A stretch of 64,000 bases of DNA from Corallium rubrum (taxonomy: Eukaryota; Cnidaria; Anthozoa; Scleralcyonacea; Coralliidae), in NCBI GenBank assembly GCA_964035015.1, contig OZ036002.1:10859699-10923698 (forward strand). The letters run 5' to 3'. Shown piece after piece: positions 33,722 through 63,402 of this stretch (its first letter is position 1; the number at the start of each line of letters is the position of its first letter). The position numbers and the translations under genes are program-made. The notes under the pieces are model-generated. The model did no database searches and was not told where the DNA came from. It saw only the letters and a program-made list of their open reading frames with translations.

Positions 33722-33914
33722 CGAATAGCAAAGACCGTTTGGGATAACAAAGACCGTTGATGATGCCAAAGATCGCTGGGGATGGCGCGGAAAACGAGCT
33801 CAGCCGTATAAGAACAACTGATGTTTATAAGTCCAAGTGCATAAATTATATACAAGATTATTTTGAACTAAAAACGAAAGTGACATTATATTGTCGTTAA
33901 CACCCACGCATGCG

Positions 33915-35284
33915 TTACAAGATATACTTAGTGTTATTTGAAGACCTCTGAAACGATCCAGTGTCGTTGAGTGCTGCTGTGCTTTCCTTGATTTCATATT
34001 TCTTTCTGTTGGCCGAGTTCACCTTGATTATGATAGCGATTGCCAAAAGGAAAGCCACGATGCCAACGCACGCTGCAAGGATGAACCACAAAGTCAAGTC
34101 CTTCTCCTTTCGTTCATTCCTGTTCGCCATGACCACCCCGTTCGTCGTTCGATCCAAAAACGTCCCGGGCTGGTCGGTGTAATCCTCTCTCTCTGAAAAA
34201 CCGGACTGCGTGTTTGTTAAGAGAGATTCAGTACTTCTAAAGTGACGTCGAGGAGGAGTTTTGTAATCTGGGAAAGAAGTAGGCGTGTCTTTTGTTACAG
34301 TGTCTTCCGAAGGGATTTGAGTGTCTGTTAAAGTTGAATGCGGGGTTGATGTTGTGGTGTCCGAGTGCCATCTCTTGACTTCGGGTGTAGAAACATCAAT
34401 GGTGGATTTCGAGATCGCTGACTTCGTCGTGTTACCGCGTGGAGAAGGACTCGATGAAGAAAACCTGGAGCCTTTACTTGTAGTGCTGAGAACATCTACG
34501 GGCGATGTAGTTATACCAGTTGTTGGAGCAACAGCAGACGTGAGCTCTGCTTGGGCTGTTGTTGAAACTTTAACTTCAGGACAAGTTCGTGTTACATTAC
34601 CGCGTAATCGAACTTCACCAGTTTTTGTGTCGAGCTTCGAAAACAAATCGTAGTCATTGAAGACGAGTTCCTGTAAACAACCAATAAAGCCTTTTCGGCT
34701 GGTGGATTTTAATTTCGATCGCGCATCAGAAAATCCTCCAAGAAATAAGTTGGCCGTTGGATCTGGAAGACTAAATCGAGTAAATGTACCCGGTGTCACG
34801 CCTTTCGACGTATCCAAATAATCGACAGTCAGATTAACGGTTCGTTCGAAGCGTTCCAGCTTAACGCTATGCCATTGGTTGTCGTTGTACGCGCCATTCT
34901 TGGTTGTTATGGTTACGCTTCCGGAACCCAGGTTAACCGACGTAGCTACTTTGCCAAGGGTTAGTTTCAAGACAATATAATCGCCTTTGTAACCTGTAAA
35001 GAAAAACACCCCATTTGGTTCGAGGGAACGGAAACGAAGCAATATAGACGTACCATCAGGTTTGTACACGAGCCGCGAAGGTATGTCGATAATGACACGA
35101 TCGTAAGCTGTCGGAAAACCGACGACGGGCGATTCTATAAAGAAATAATAGTTAACAGGAACCAATCAGATTGCGTGAAAAGCACTATGCACCTGCAAGG
35201 TATATGCTAATGATTGTAGCAACTTCCAGAGTTAACTCAACCAAACGTACTGGAAATTACGGTTATTTATTTATGTATTTATGT

Positions 35285-35360
<76 letters not shown>

Positions 35361-35376
35361 ATATATCTATATATCT

Positions 35377-35442
<66 letters not shown>

Positions 35443-36915
35443 ATCTATCTATATATATCTATATATATCTATATATCTATATATCTATATATCTATATAT
35501 CTATATATCTATATATCTATATATCTATATATCTATATATCTATTTAACAATTAGATTATGAGCTCGAAATTTCTATGAGTGAATAGTTGACGAGAGCGG
35601 AGCTCGAGTCAACTATCATCTCATAGAAATTGAGAGCGAATAATCTAATTGTTTTAGTAGAAACTAACTTGTGTACCTTAGTTCTTCCAAATTATTTCAA
35701 AAAACGAAGCATAACCATTGTTTCTGTGCGAAACCCAAGGCAAAACAATCCGTCACTCCTCGTGTCGTCCATGTTGTTTTACTGCATGGCCGCGCGAGTA
35801 CTGGTACTCAATTTGCTTACTCGCTATCTATTGACGAATAGATATCGAGTAGAGTAGCCAATCAGATTGCAGCATTTGCAATAGAATACTAGTAAGTTTC
35901 TACTAAATATCTATAGATCTATATATATATATCTATATCTCTATATATCTATGTATTTATGTATCTATGTATCTGTTTATCTGTTTATCTATTCATTCAT
36001 AGATATATCCGCTATATATCGCTATTTCGATTTTCTATTATATCGATTTTCGTCGAAATTTCTGTCGATGGATCATATAAATTCGAACTTCTATTCTGGC
36101 CGACTTAATTATGTTCTGATTCTGACGTGAATAAGAAGTGAGAGCTTAATGGAGTAGGTGTCAATGTTTTTGAAATTTTCTAAAACGTCAGGATTTCCTT
36201 GGCATTCGATTTCGAAATAGTAACGTCTAGTAATATGTATAAATATAAGTGCCGTATGACAAATTGTAGTGTTGACAGCCCGGTGGGTGAGAAGTCAAAA
36301 GTCATTAGCCATTTTTAATTGAAACATCTATCATCATGTGTTATTTTTTTTTTAAAGTCTTATCCAGCTGTTGCTATTTTTTCGTTCTAATATAAAGCGA
36401 ATGTACTTTAGTTTTAGGAAAACAAATTGCAACCAACTTTTTTTCACGCGGCCCGGAACTTTCAGTATAAAATTCTAAATAAAGGCGATTAATTCGCGTG
36501 CGTGGAACTAGAAGTCTAGAACAGTATACAGAACAGACAATACAAATATCAAGTTGTGAGGCTGGGAGCAACACCTACGCCTTATCTGACGAGTACAGTC
36601 TGTCGTACACGCTGCTATTATGGAGAAGAGCCAGCCTCCCGGGAGAGTTATAAAGGCTTTAATAAACACAAATTCTCCAACTCACTCATTCTCCTCGTGC
36701 TTGCATCAGGGTATATAAAGGACTATAAACACGGGCGACTTCGTAAAATCCCGAATTCTGATTGGTCAACGTATGCATATCCGGACCACGGTCCTTCTTT
36801 TTCCGTATCCGAACCGCCCCCCCGATGTTGATTTTGCTCGCCTGAATTTTTAAAATGTTCAGACTATACCATATATATACTATACACTACTATACACTAT
36901 ACACTACACACTATA

Positions 36916-36955
<40 letters not shown>

Positions 36956-37490
36956 TAAACAAATTAGATCAGGGGCGTAGGAAGCTTGATAAAGTTAGGG
37001 GGGCCGACTCCCACGAGGCGCCACCATGGTTGGCGCCGGGTGTAAAATTTTTGAAAATTTGGAGTCTCTAGATCGTCGGAAATGGCATTTTCAGAGTCTC
37101 CTCTACCTCTTTCGTTAGGCCCTTTCATTAATCCTTTCATTATAATTTGTGAGTCTCTTGCTATCCGTGAGTCAGGATGGATTATTATTATTAATTGGCC
37201 GATCAGCGCAATCGAAGTCGCACTTATAATGCAATTTTTTTAAATTCAATTATTTTTGGGGGGGCCGAAAGCTATTCCGGCCCCCCTTTATAAAATATTG
37301 GGGCGCGGCCCCCCCCGGCCCCCCCGGCCCCCCTGCTTCGAACTGGATCGAGCGTACAGTACGTAAGTGAATGAAGTTAAAATAAGTTCATTACTTCTCT
37401 GAGATTCACGCCAATAGCCATCTTCAGGTAACAGTGAGCTGAGTAGTGACGAACTCATTTTAACTTTATTCACTTACGGTGCATACACAT

Positions 37491-37564
<74 letters not shown>

Positions 37565-38023
37565 ATGTTTACAACACGAGCGGCCGTGTTGTATTGAATT
37601 ATACAATCACGAGCCGAAGGCGAGTGATTGTATATTCAATACAACAAGGACGCGAGTGTTGTAAACAACTTGTGAAATGAATAAATAGTAAAAATCCCTT
37701 TGGGATAATCATATTGAGATGCTAATTAGTTACAAGCACTAGTGGTTTGTATGGGGTTTACAGGGGTATACATGTGACGTAATTTCTGAAATTGGATTGG
37801 CTGCAAAACTCATGAATTATTAATGAATTTCACAAATATATATATATATATAAAACATCAAAAAAGGAATGATAAAAATCTTTATTTTACGTTTCGGGCA
37901 CTGCCCTTCATCAGAATATTTTGATGAAGGGCAGTGCCCGAAACGTAAAATAAAGATTTTTATCATTCCTTTTTTGATGTTTTATGATTGTACTTGGAAT
38001 TGATGTTCAAAGCTGGCTCTCTG

Positions 38024-38069
<46 letters not shown>

Positions 38070-39068
38070 CATACATACATACATACATACATACATACAT
38101 ACATACATACATACATACATACATACATACATACATACATACATACATACATACATACATACATACATACATACATACATACATACATACATACATACAT
38201 ACATACATACATACATACATACATACATACATACATACATACATACATACATACAGTATGCGATACACAATAATACGCGGCGACTTCCCGAGCTGTTATA
38301 CCATTCATAATTTAATCAAGTAGAAAAGGCGTGTCACTCATCACTCTTACCTTCCTGGCAGGTTTCTCCTCTGAAGCCTGTTCCAGTACATACACATTCT
38401 GCCATGGCGAACTTATTGATACACACTCCGTGATTACGACAAGGGTTCTGCGGTCTACACGCGTCCTTGCATTCCCCGCTCATTCCCGACGACCGCACGA
38501 CAGTGACGGTCCGGTCCATCGAAGCATTTCCGTAACGGATGTCCTCGACGCAACCCAGAAACCGTTGCATGAACTCGACTTCATTGTAGGTCACATACAG
38601 ACTGTTCACTGTGTTCCGAAGGCCTCCGATGTAAACAGCACTTTTCAAGGCCAACATACTTATATTATACTCGGCTAGTGTCATATCATCCAACTCGCAC
38701 ACAGCATGACGCGAAGTGATCTCGAATGCGATTTTATGCCACCGAATATCATTCACGCGCGTTTTGGAGAGCGTCTTGAAGTCCTCAGTACCGTCGCCTA
38801 ACTCCATGACGAGAAGTCCATCGTGAAGATGGAGACTCAAATACTGATAGTCCCCTTCGTCGTCGACGTAGAACAGCAGGCCTGTTTGTGCGTACGTCTT
38901 AAAGCGAAAACTAACGCGACTTGTGCCGTTTCCAACGGCAGGCCATCGTTCCAATTTAGCGTAAGATGTTTGTTGGTCAAAAAGACTGAACCCCATCGCT
39001 TGGAAGAAGACAGACGAGACGAGAACGAGCCAGGCTGTTTGGCGGTGCATTCTTAAAGTGAATGTCAT
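33915..39068 (-). CDS. neurexin-like receptor, LNS-EGF-LNS, two coding exons
   Basis: Exon 1 is 39068-38351 and exon 2 is 35134-33915. Donor GTAAGA and acceptor TTTATAG agree in phase (GAA codon split after the first base), giving about 640 residues. The ATG at 39050 (MHRQTAW...) gives the better signal peptide; 39068 is in frame 6 codons upstream. Order: signal peptide; laminin-G/LNS domain; one EGF module with six cysteines (DAC...NPC...GVC...AEC.C...TC); second LNS domain; Ser/Thr/Pro-rich stalk; transmembrane helix ([20 protein letters not shown]); tail of about 40 residues ending KYIL. Tyr at -2 and Leu at 0 make a class II PDZ ligand like the EYYV end of neurexins. Neurexins are presynaptic adhesion receptors. 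This has one LNS-EGF-LNS cassette instead of three, so orthology is uncertain; a CASPR-like or other LNS receptor is the alternative. Confidence 0.85.
35284..35542. repeat. (GATT)n followed by (TA)n and (CTATATAT)n
   Basis: Eight GATT units, then TA, then an ordered block of CTATAT and CTATATAT units. It lies in the neurexin-like intron next to the foldback repeat at 35543. Confidence 0.95.
35543..35890. mobile_element. foldback repeat, partner of 21868-22160
   Basis: Same palindrome and following body as 21868-22160, then a further hairpin (ACTCGCTATCTATTGACGAA with TTCGT-type complement ATAGATATCGAGTAG). Both copies are preceded by TA-type microsatellite. Confidence 0.8.
36965..37335. mobile_element. 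GGGGCGTAGGAAGC-ended repeat, hAT-like family relative
   Basis: Starts AGGGGCGTAGGAAGCTTGAT and ends in GGCCCCCCTGCTTCG, with interior AAATGGCATTTTCAGAG-type words found in the 9572-10006 family. In the neurexin-like intron. Confidence 0.55.
37355..37490. mobile_element. foldback element
   Basis: AAGTGAATGAAGTTAAAATA near 37367 is complementary to the stretch before 37477 (TTTTAACTTTATTCACTTA). The centre reads CTGAAGATGGCTATTGGCG on the minus strand, which resembles one hammerhead block but lacks GAAA and a paired helix II. Confidence 0.6.
37498..37561. repeat. (TA)n microsatellite
   Basis: 64 bp of TA between two foldback elements. Confidence 0.95.
37562..37675. mobile_element. foldback MITE
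   Basis: GTTTACAACACGAGCGGCCG and TGTTGTATTGAATTATACAA are each answered by inverted copies ending at about 37672 (GAGTGTTGTAAAC). The centre is GAGCCGAAGGCGAG. Non-coding. Confidence 0.8.
37851..38028. mobile_element. palindromic insertion with hammerhead core
   Basis: Perfect 63-bp inverted arms, 37851-37913 and 37922-37984, around GAATATTT, followed by a tail of about 44 bp (TTGTACTTGGAATTGATG...). TA tracts lie on both sides, so a target duplication cannot be read. Size and layout (palindrome plus short tail) match the 30581-30772 insertion, although the sequences differ. Confidence 0.75.
37880..37921 (-). ncRNA. hammerhead ribozyme core, loopless stem III type
   Basis: Minus strand: CTGATGA (37914-37908), A, helix II GGGC/GCCC with loop AGT, GAAA (37895-37892), helix III as self-complementary ACGT, triplet GTA. 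Helix I pairs only two bases, so activity is doubtful. The plus-strand arm is the same except that C3 is T. Confidence 0.5.
38029..38254. repeat. (TA)n then (ACAT)n microsatellite
   Basis: About 36 bp of TA pass into 190 bp of nearly perfect ACAT tetramers, 100 bp from exon 1 of the neurexin-like gene, inside its intron. Confidence 0.97.
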
Positions 39069-41008
39069 CGCTGTGAACCAGAATTCGAATGGTGATTTAA
39101 TGGATCACATTCAGAACTCCAGCAGTTCAAAGTGACATGGAATGTGAGTTCTTAGGTTTTCAAAATATTGACAGAGTTAAGTATTAATATGCTGATAAAA
39201 ACAACAGACGGCGTGAGAATAAACTCGACATTTTGTACCACAAAGACCGAAAAAGATGTACAAAGACGCCTTTTTCATCGAAGAATTACATTTACGTGCT
39301 CATCACCCGGGTTAAAAACGAAAGCGGTAGCTTAAAAGATTCCTAATTGTTTGTCGGAAGGGATTAGAGACGGTTATTTGGCGATTGATTATTTTTTAAA
39401 CAAACACGGACAATACTTGGACCAGATTGTCGGAGGAAAAACGTTGATAACGTTATCAAAATGTCGCAGGTGAAAAGTTTGTTTGGTTTTTCTACACGAA
39501 GGAACAGCCGAGACCGGAAACTTAACAAAGCCTTGTATATCGGGCACCTGGTGAAGAAGTTTGTAACGCCATACTTCTATATAGTCACCACAGGAGGGAA
39601 AGATAACAGTGCTATTACAGAACTTGAAATAAACAATGTTATTATACATTGTTTTCCAAATCCTTGATTATAATTGGTGATAAAGTTGGTGAGAATTCTC
39701 GATATTCGCACTTTTAGTCGAATTTGCCGCTGGGAAAAAGGACTCGTCATTCATGTGCTGACGTGAACTTGTCGAACTAGGCACACCGAAGAAAAGCGCG
39801 GGAAAGAAACAACTGTCTTTGAATTACGTGAACCCTTTTTGGTTCTGAGGAAGTGATTTTCTTTACATTTTCAACTAAAAATGTATAATAAACAATTATT
39901 GAATTCGACTTTTTTGTTATCAAGAATTATCAAGGTTTCAGACACATTATAGATATCATGTGACACAAAATTTAAACAATAAAGCACTGAAGTTTGTACA
40001 AGCGTACAATGTTTAAAAAGGCGTGAGAATGGTCGAAAAACACGTTTCTGGAATCGTTATTGCAATTATTGCGAAAAGTAGTACTTGCTTCTGTGGCCGA
40101 TTTACTATAAAACCGCGCCATCTATTCGATCTTCAGACCACTTTGTGAACATATTACATGCTACGAGAAGTCATGTTTTTAATCGTTCAATTTTCCTAAT
40201 TAAAGTCATACCACAGCTGGCCCAACCTCACACTAGGTTTACAAGTTGTTATTGTTGTATTTGTTATATAAACTTGCAAAATGTTACCGTATTTTAACTT
40301 ATAGTTCTGCCAATAAACTTACTTTTGACAGTTCATATCTCATGTTGTCTACCTTCAGTGAGTTGGGACTTGTAGCAGCCGATAGTTTCGAACGGCGTTC
40401 GCCCCCGTTAAATAATTAAATAAGGTTGGAAACTACGCTCCCTCGCACCTCGATTGCTCTAACATCAAGCAAGGTTTTTTCCCCCACCAAAATCCCGTCC
40501 GATCGCCGATTTGACGTTTCTCACATAAAGATGGATACTTCTCCTTCCTCAGAAACGTCCAAGTTTTCAAAATACCTATCCACAACCTTCGATTTCCACG
40601 GCTAAGCCATCGACTTCTTCGATTGGAAAGTACGTGAGTAATTGAAACGGCCACGACCATTTGAAAAACGGGCTCCCGGTACCATATCTCGAGTACCATA
40701 TCCCGTGGGTACAGTTACAATTATTTCATATTATTGGACGAGATTGAGCATGATATCAACAATTAAAAAAGCCAAGGTTTGTATTATGATTTATCTCGAA
40801 GCCGATATCGTGATTAAATAAATGACGTTGTTGTTTGCCTTGTTTGTTGTCAAACAAAACGCAACATTGACGTTGACTTGATCTGTCTTATAATATATAT
40901 ATTTATATATTCATAAATTACTTTGAAAATACCTGAAATGAAATAGACTCATTCCGTACTCATATAAAAAATACTCAGTATTTCGATTTCTAAGGGAACT
41001 TCTCTCGG
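39069..41008. other. intergenic between the neurexin-like gene and ADCK1
   Basis: Holds the 5' flank of the neurexin-like gene and the 3' flank of ADCK1, both transcribed toward lower coordinates. No further exon or transposon end is recognised. No promoter element is claimed. Confidence 0.5.
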
Positions 41009-59166
<18,158 letters not shown>

Positions 59167-59384
59167 GTTAATGGCAGTTATAACCAGATTATATGGGATT
59201 TAGGTTATTCCCATCAATATGGAGTGAGTAAAGACGTTAAAATTATTCCTATTCTACACAAGAAATCTGCGTCTTCTGGCAAATCCATGACACCACGAAC
59301 ACACCACCATCCATTTTATTTTAAAGAAACTTGCTCAGCGAGTCAACGGTAATTATCACAGACACAGCTGACCCTAGCAAAATT

Positions 59385-60284
59385 CAGCCGATCCGCAAAC
59401 GTACCAAATAAACTACTAGACATTATATACACATTGTATCCAGTAAGTTACTGGAAATTGTTTAATAAAGAGGTTATTAATGAAACCCTTCCCCCCCGAA
59501 CCCCCTAACCCTAATCTCAAAAATGTCAATTTCCCGGGGGTAACCCTAACCCTAACTTGAAAAGTGTCGGGGGGGGGGGGGTTTAAGCCACCTCCTCCCA
59601 GTCCAACCCCTAATAGTGTTTTTAATTTATGGTCAACAGTTCTTGACAAAGATTGTGAGTTTTAATCCGTTAATTGGCGCATTTTAGAATTAAACAATTT
59701 CCAGTAACTAACTGGATACAATGTGTATATAATGTCTAGTAGTTTATTAGATACAACGTGCGGATCGGGTGATCCATGTCCTATATTCACGAATTTATTG
59801 GTTAGGATTAGGGTGTGTGATGGGGTCAGGCTTTCATGAAGTACCTGGGTTATTTAGGACATGGAATTATTACCCAAAATTGTTACTCTGACGAATGGCA
59901 CCCGATCCGCACGTTGTATCTAATAAACTACTAGACATTATATACACATTGTATCCAGTTAGTTACTGGAAATTGTTTAATTCTAAGATGCGCCAATTAA
60001 CGGATTAAAACTCACAATCTTTGTCAAGAACTGTTGACCATAAATTAAAAACACTATTAGGGGGTTGGACTGGGAGGCGGCGGCTTAAAAAACCCCCCCG
60101 ACACTTTTCAAGTTAGGGTTAGGGTTACCCCCGGGAAATTGACATTTTTGAGATTAGGGTTAGGGGGTTCGGGGGGGAAGGGTTTCATTAATAACCTCTT
60201 TATCAAACAATTTCCAGTAACTTACTGGATACAATGTGTATATAATGTCTAGTAGTTTATTTGGTACAACGTGCGGATCGGCTG
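59385..60284. mobile_element. 900-bp nested palindrome with telomere-like repeats
   Basis: Outer arms 59385-59771 and 59899-60284 are inverted copies (start CAGCCGATCCGC, end GCGGATCGGCTG). Each arm is itself bounded by inverted words AACTACTAGACATTATATAC and GTATATAATGTCTAGTAGTT, so each looks like one TIR element of about 385 bp. Inside each arm lie G runs and CCCTAACCCTAA-type (or TTAGGGTTAGGG) repeats. The 127-bp centre has a further inverted pair, CCATGTCCTA/TAGGACATGG. It begins 219 bp upstream of the ADCK1 start codon. Confidence 0.85.
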
Positions 60285-60358
60285 CGAATGGTCACTGTTC
60301 TCAAAAAAGTGCATTAAATTTTTTTAGCTAAAACCAGGTTTTTAAAATAATGACATAA

Positions 60359-60436
60359 TGCAGACACCATTCTAGGCTAAATGGAAGGAAAAAACACTGC
60401 AGACACCATTCTAGGCTAAATGGAAGGAAAATACAC
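60359..60436. repeat. 39-bp direct duplication
   Basis: TGCAGACACCATTCTAGGCT...AATGGAAGGAAAA occurs twice in tandem (about 60359 and 60398). Confidence 0.9.
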
Positions 60437-61140
60437 ATCACTTTCCACATTTGAGAATTTGAACCATAACATATTGTTGCAATTCAGCTCCTCAGTTTGA
60501 CCAATTCATATTTGATGGTTTCTGAATTTGATTGGTTTCTGATTGGTTTGAACAACCAATAGAAAATATGAATATTACTCGAGCACCAATCAAATTCAAA
60601 ACTAACAGCAGATAATATCACTAGTATTGACACACCAGTGGAATGCACGAGTCTTGTAATAAAATTAATAAAGATTCCAGTAAATAATTTCAAAACATTA
60701 ATCTCATTAATAACTGTTTACTGTTATGGCTCTTTTTAAATTATTTACTGGGCAATTTCTAAAACAACAGAGTAATTATTATGAAATTGTAAGCACTTCA
60801 GTACACAAGTGCTACAGTATTTAACCTATGCATGTAATAGTGTATACAGTATTATATTTACCAGTACATACAGATGTGCAGAGGCCAATTGCAAATCTTT
60901 TGAACCTGATGTACTGCATGCCACTTCTGGAGAAAAAAAATATGTAGTGCAAAAGTGTTTACAGAGCCAAACTTAATTTGGATAATAGCCTGTGTTCCCC
61001 AATACAATGAATTGTTAGGGTGGGCATTAGTTAATATAGATGTGTTGCAAAATGTTCCACTCAAATGGCCTACAGTACAGTACAGGATGTCATGTTCTGA
61101 TGTCAGGCTTGCCACAATGCAATTTCATGCACATTCCTAA
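60437..61140. other. intergenic, nothing recognised
   Basis: AT-rich, with an imperfect hairpin of ATTGGTTT/CAAACCAAT-type words near 60530-60600. No exon supported. Confidence 0.5.
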
Positions 61141-61319
61141 AGCCTGGTTTTCATGTCGCCGATCATCACCGACCCATGATTTAGATGCATGTTAAGTAAA
61201 ATAATAAAAGCACTGCTTTTGTGCATTATTCTTTATTACTCAACATGCATGCATTTCCCGTTTTAACATGGGTCTAAATCACAAATCACCAACAATCGGC
61301 AACATATGAAAACCAGGCT
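61141..61319. mobile_element. MITE, PIF/Harbinger-like, copy 2
   Basis: Termini AGCCTGGTTTTCAT and ATGAAAACCAGGCT, TAA duplicated at 61138-61140 and 61320-61322. Same family as 13043-13216, including GCACTGCTTTTGTGCATTAT and AACATGCATG words. Confidence 0.8.
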
Positions 61320-61831
61320 TAAAGGACCACCAAGCAATCAGGAGAGACCACTTCCAAAGGCTGTTCACCTAAACGAGTCTTTCTGCCCTTGTTTGTTGTT
61401 GTACACATAGAAGACACTTTCCGAAGGTCACAAGTCTCTACTTTTAGTATCAAAGCTCAAACATAGGAACTCTGGTGGAAATTATTGGACTGTACCAGTT
61501 CTAAAATTACAAAGAACAGCCATTGGATGAAAATAAAGACACAGCACCACATTCAGTCACAAAACTGGTTTTCCACTTGCAAATTGTTTTGTACAAATCG
61601 AAATTTCTACTATAAAATGCTGAGAGCCTGTATTATTAGAGAAACAAACAAATTCGATTTGCAACCTAAAAATCCACAAGTGGAAACTGCAAAATATATG
61701 TAAGCACACATGCGAAATTTAATAGGTTTCTTGAATATAGATTATGGTCACTTTTGATACTCGGTTTATAATACTATATTTCCTTTAATATATTTCGGCG
61801 CGTACGACCGTCTTATGGCTCCTTCTGTATT

Positions 61832-61909
61832 TAGGCCCGTTCACACTATACCGGATAGCTTTTGTGCCGGCACGAAAACCTATCGGGTATAGTGTGTGAA
61901 CGGGGCAGG
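61832..61909. mobile_element. small foldback element
   Basis: CCCGTTCACACTATACCGGAT and ATCGGGTATAGTGTGTGAACGGG are inverted copies about 45 bases apart. Confidence 0.7.
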
Positions 61910-62066
61910 AACGAATCTACGAAAGAAATACGACGCAGATCGACGAGTGAATTATCGAGTTCGGATTCGAAGACAAAAATCTCCCGCCAAAATTTGACGA
62001 ATTCTTTGCCAGAGAACGATTTCGTTTTTCTAGTTTTTAAACGACTACATATTCAAGTATTAGTTT

Positions 62067-62077
62067 GCTTTCTTTTG
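62067..62077 (-). promoter_or_regulatory. histone downstream element
   Basis: Minus strand CAAAAGAAAGC, 12 bases after the stem-loop, resembles the purine-rich element that base-pairs with U7 snRNA during histone mRNA 3' processing. Confidence 0.6.
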
Positions 62078-62089
62078 GAGATGTTTGGT

Positions 62090-62105
62090 GGCTCTTAAAA
62101 GAGCC
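62090..62105 (-). terminator. histone mRNA 3' stem-loop
   Basis: Minus strand GGCTCTTTTAAGAGCC: six-base-pair stem, four-base loop, 32 bases after the H2B stop. It matches the canonical replication-dependent histone stem-loop bound by SLBP and shows the gene is a cell-cycle-regulated, non-polyadenylated histone gene. Confidence 0.95.
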
Positions 62106-62137
62106 GTTTTATAGGTTTAGGACTTTTGAGTCTTGAT

Positions 62138-62506
62138 CTATTTGCTGCTGGTGTATTTGGTCACAGCTTTGGTTCCTTCGCTGACAGCGTGTTTGGCGAG
62201 TTCACCAGGCAAGAGAAGACGAACAGCAGTTTGAATCTCTCGTGAAGAGATCGTCGACTTCTTGTTGTAGTGAGCCAGACGGGAAGCTTCGGCAGCGATT
62301 CTCTCGAAGATATCATTCACAAACGAGTTCATGATACCCATGGCTTTGCTCGAGATACCAGTGTCTGGATGAACTTGCTTCAGAACTTTGTAGATGTAGA
62401 TGGCGTAGCTTTCTTTACGTTTGCTTCGTCTCTTCTTCTCACCTGGCGCTCCTCCTTTCTTGCCAGCCTTCTTTCCACCTTTCGACGCTACTGCTTTGGG
62501 AGGCAT
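62138..62506 (-). CDS. H2B: histone H2B, replication-dependent
   Basis: Intronless, 122 residues, full length. The basic N-terminal tail ([19 protein letters not shown]...) is followed by the H2B histone fold from [20 protein letters not shown] through [20 protein letters not shown] and [19 protein letters not shown]. The C-terminus KYTSSK carries the conserved ubiquitylation-site lysine (residue 117). H2B pairs with H2A in the nucleosome. It stands alone: the neighbouring H2A, H3 and H4 genes expected in a cluster are not in the 1.5 kb to the window end or in the 2.9 kb between it and ADCK1. Stem-loop, downstream element and TATA box are in place. Confidence 0.97.
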   Translation of the reverse strand: MPPKAVASKGGKKAGKKGGAPGEKKRRSKRKESYAIYIYKVLKQVHPDTGISSKAMGIMNSFVNDIFERIAAEASRLAHYNKKSTISSREIQTAVRLLLPGELAKHAVSEGTKAVTKYTSSK

Positions 62507-62595
62507 CTTTCAATAATTCTTCACTTTAATACGAATAGTCTTGAAACTTCGAAGACGAGTAGATGAATAGTGTCGAACAAAATGAAATCACCTCC

Positions 62596-62602
62596 TTTTA
62601 TA
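62596..62602 (-). promoter_or_regulatory. TATA box of H2B
   Basis: Minus strand TATAAAA, 90 bases before the start codon, leaving room for a short histone 5' leader. Confidence 0.75.
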
Positions 62603-62653
62603 TCCGTCGACGCGGATAGCTCATTAAAACAGGATCAAAAATCCTCAATTTTG

Positions 62654-62688
62654 ATTGGATGGTCTAGGGTGGACCTCTGCGAAGACAC
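62654..62688 (-). promoter_or_regulatory. CCAAT box and 17-nt word upstream of H2B
   Basis: CCAAT (as ATTGG at 62654-62658) followed on the plus strand by GGACCTCTGCGAAGACAC at 62671-62688. The same pair recurs at 62926-62950 (ATTGG then GGACCTCTGCGAAGACAC). An upstream histone control module is a plausible reading. The second copy could be what is left of a divergent H2A promoter. Confidence 0.5.
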
Positions 62689-63384
62689 CCCGTATCTTTG
62701 ACCGGACAAAAGAATTTCTTCCCAATGATCCGTTCAACTATCCTCTCTCCATTTCGAATGTAAACAGTCTTAATTTCACTTGAATCGAGAAAACTTGATC
62801 CTATCGCTCATTCTCAGGCACATCATTACTTAATACTCACAACGCCATGGGTATTTCAATTCGAAATCATGCCTCTATCTGACTGGGGCTTTCAACGTCT
62901 TTCAATTCAAACAAAAGCGGCTTTAATTGGGTGGACCTCTGCGAAGACACTCTATCCAAAGCACAAGGGGCCAACCACCCGGCTCGTGATGTTTCAACAA
63001 TACTTTTTATATCAAAATCTCTTTAGAAAATTCTCATTGTTGACAACTTGATTGCAATACAGTATTCGCTTAAAAATAGCTTTTTAAAATGTGAAACCTT
63101 GCACTTCAGAGATCCGTGTTCCTGACAAGTCAACAGCGCTTTATATTTTGCCTGGCATCACCAAGTTGCCTGGCATCACTACGTTGCTTTCGGTTTCAAA
63201 GTCGCATGCATATTTGGGAGGTCGAAGTGCCATGCATCTATTGATGCAAGCGACATTTTTTACGCGACTTTTTTAACACGACATTTTAGACTTGCCACAA
63301 TGGCGGCGCCACGGGGTGGACTGTCCACCCTAATTCTTTTCCAGATCGAATTCTTAATTTTTCCAAATCCGTGGAGAAAACATT

Positions 63385-63402
63385 TGGGGGGGGGGGGGGG
63401 GG
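63385..63402. repeat. poly-G run
   Basis: About 18 consecutive G followed by GGAGGAGGACG. Confidence 0.8.

Noticed and set aside
37381..37440. Hammerhead in the foldback at 37355-37490
   Set aside because: CTGAAGA is present on the minus strand, but GAAA reads TGAAT and helix II does not pair.
59500..60170. Possible internal telomere or chromosome-end fusion
   Set aside because: Only two to three CCCTAA units per site, placed symmetrically inside inverted transposon-like arms, not a long telomeric tract.
62869..63051. Divergent histone H2A gene expected opposite H2B
   Set aside because: The plus-strand frame there shows no histone-fold sequence, and no H2A motif was found to the window end.
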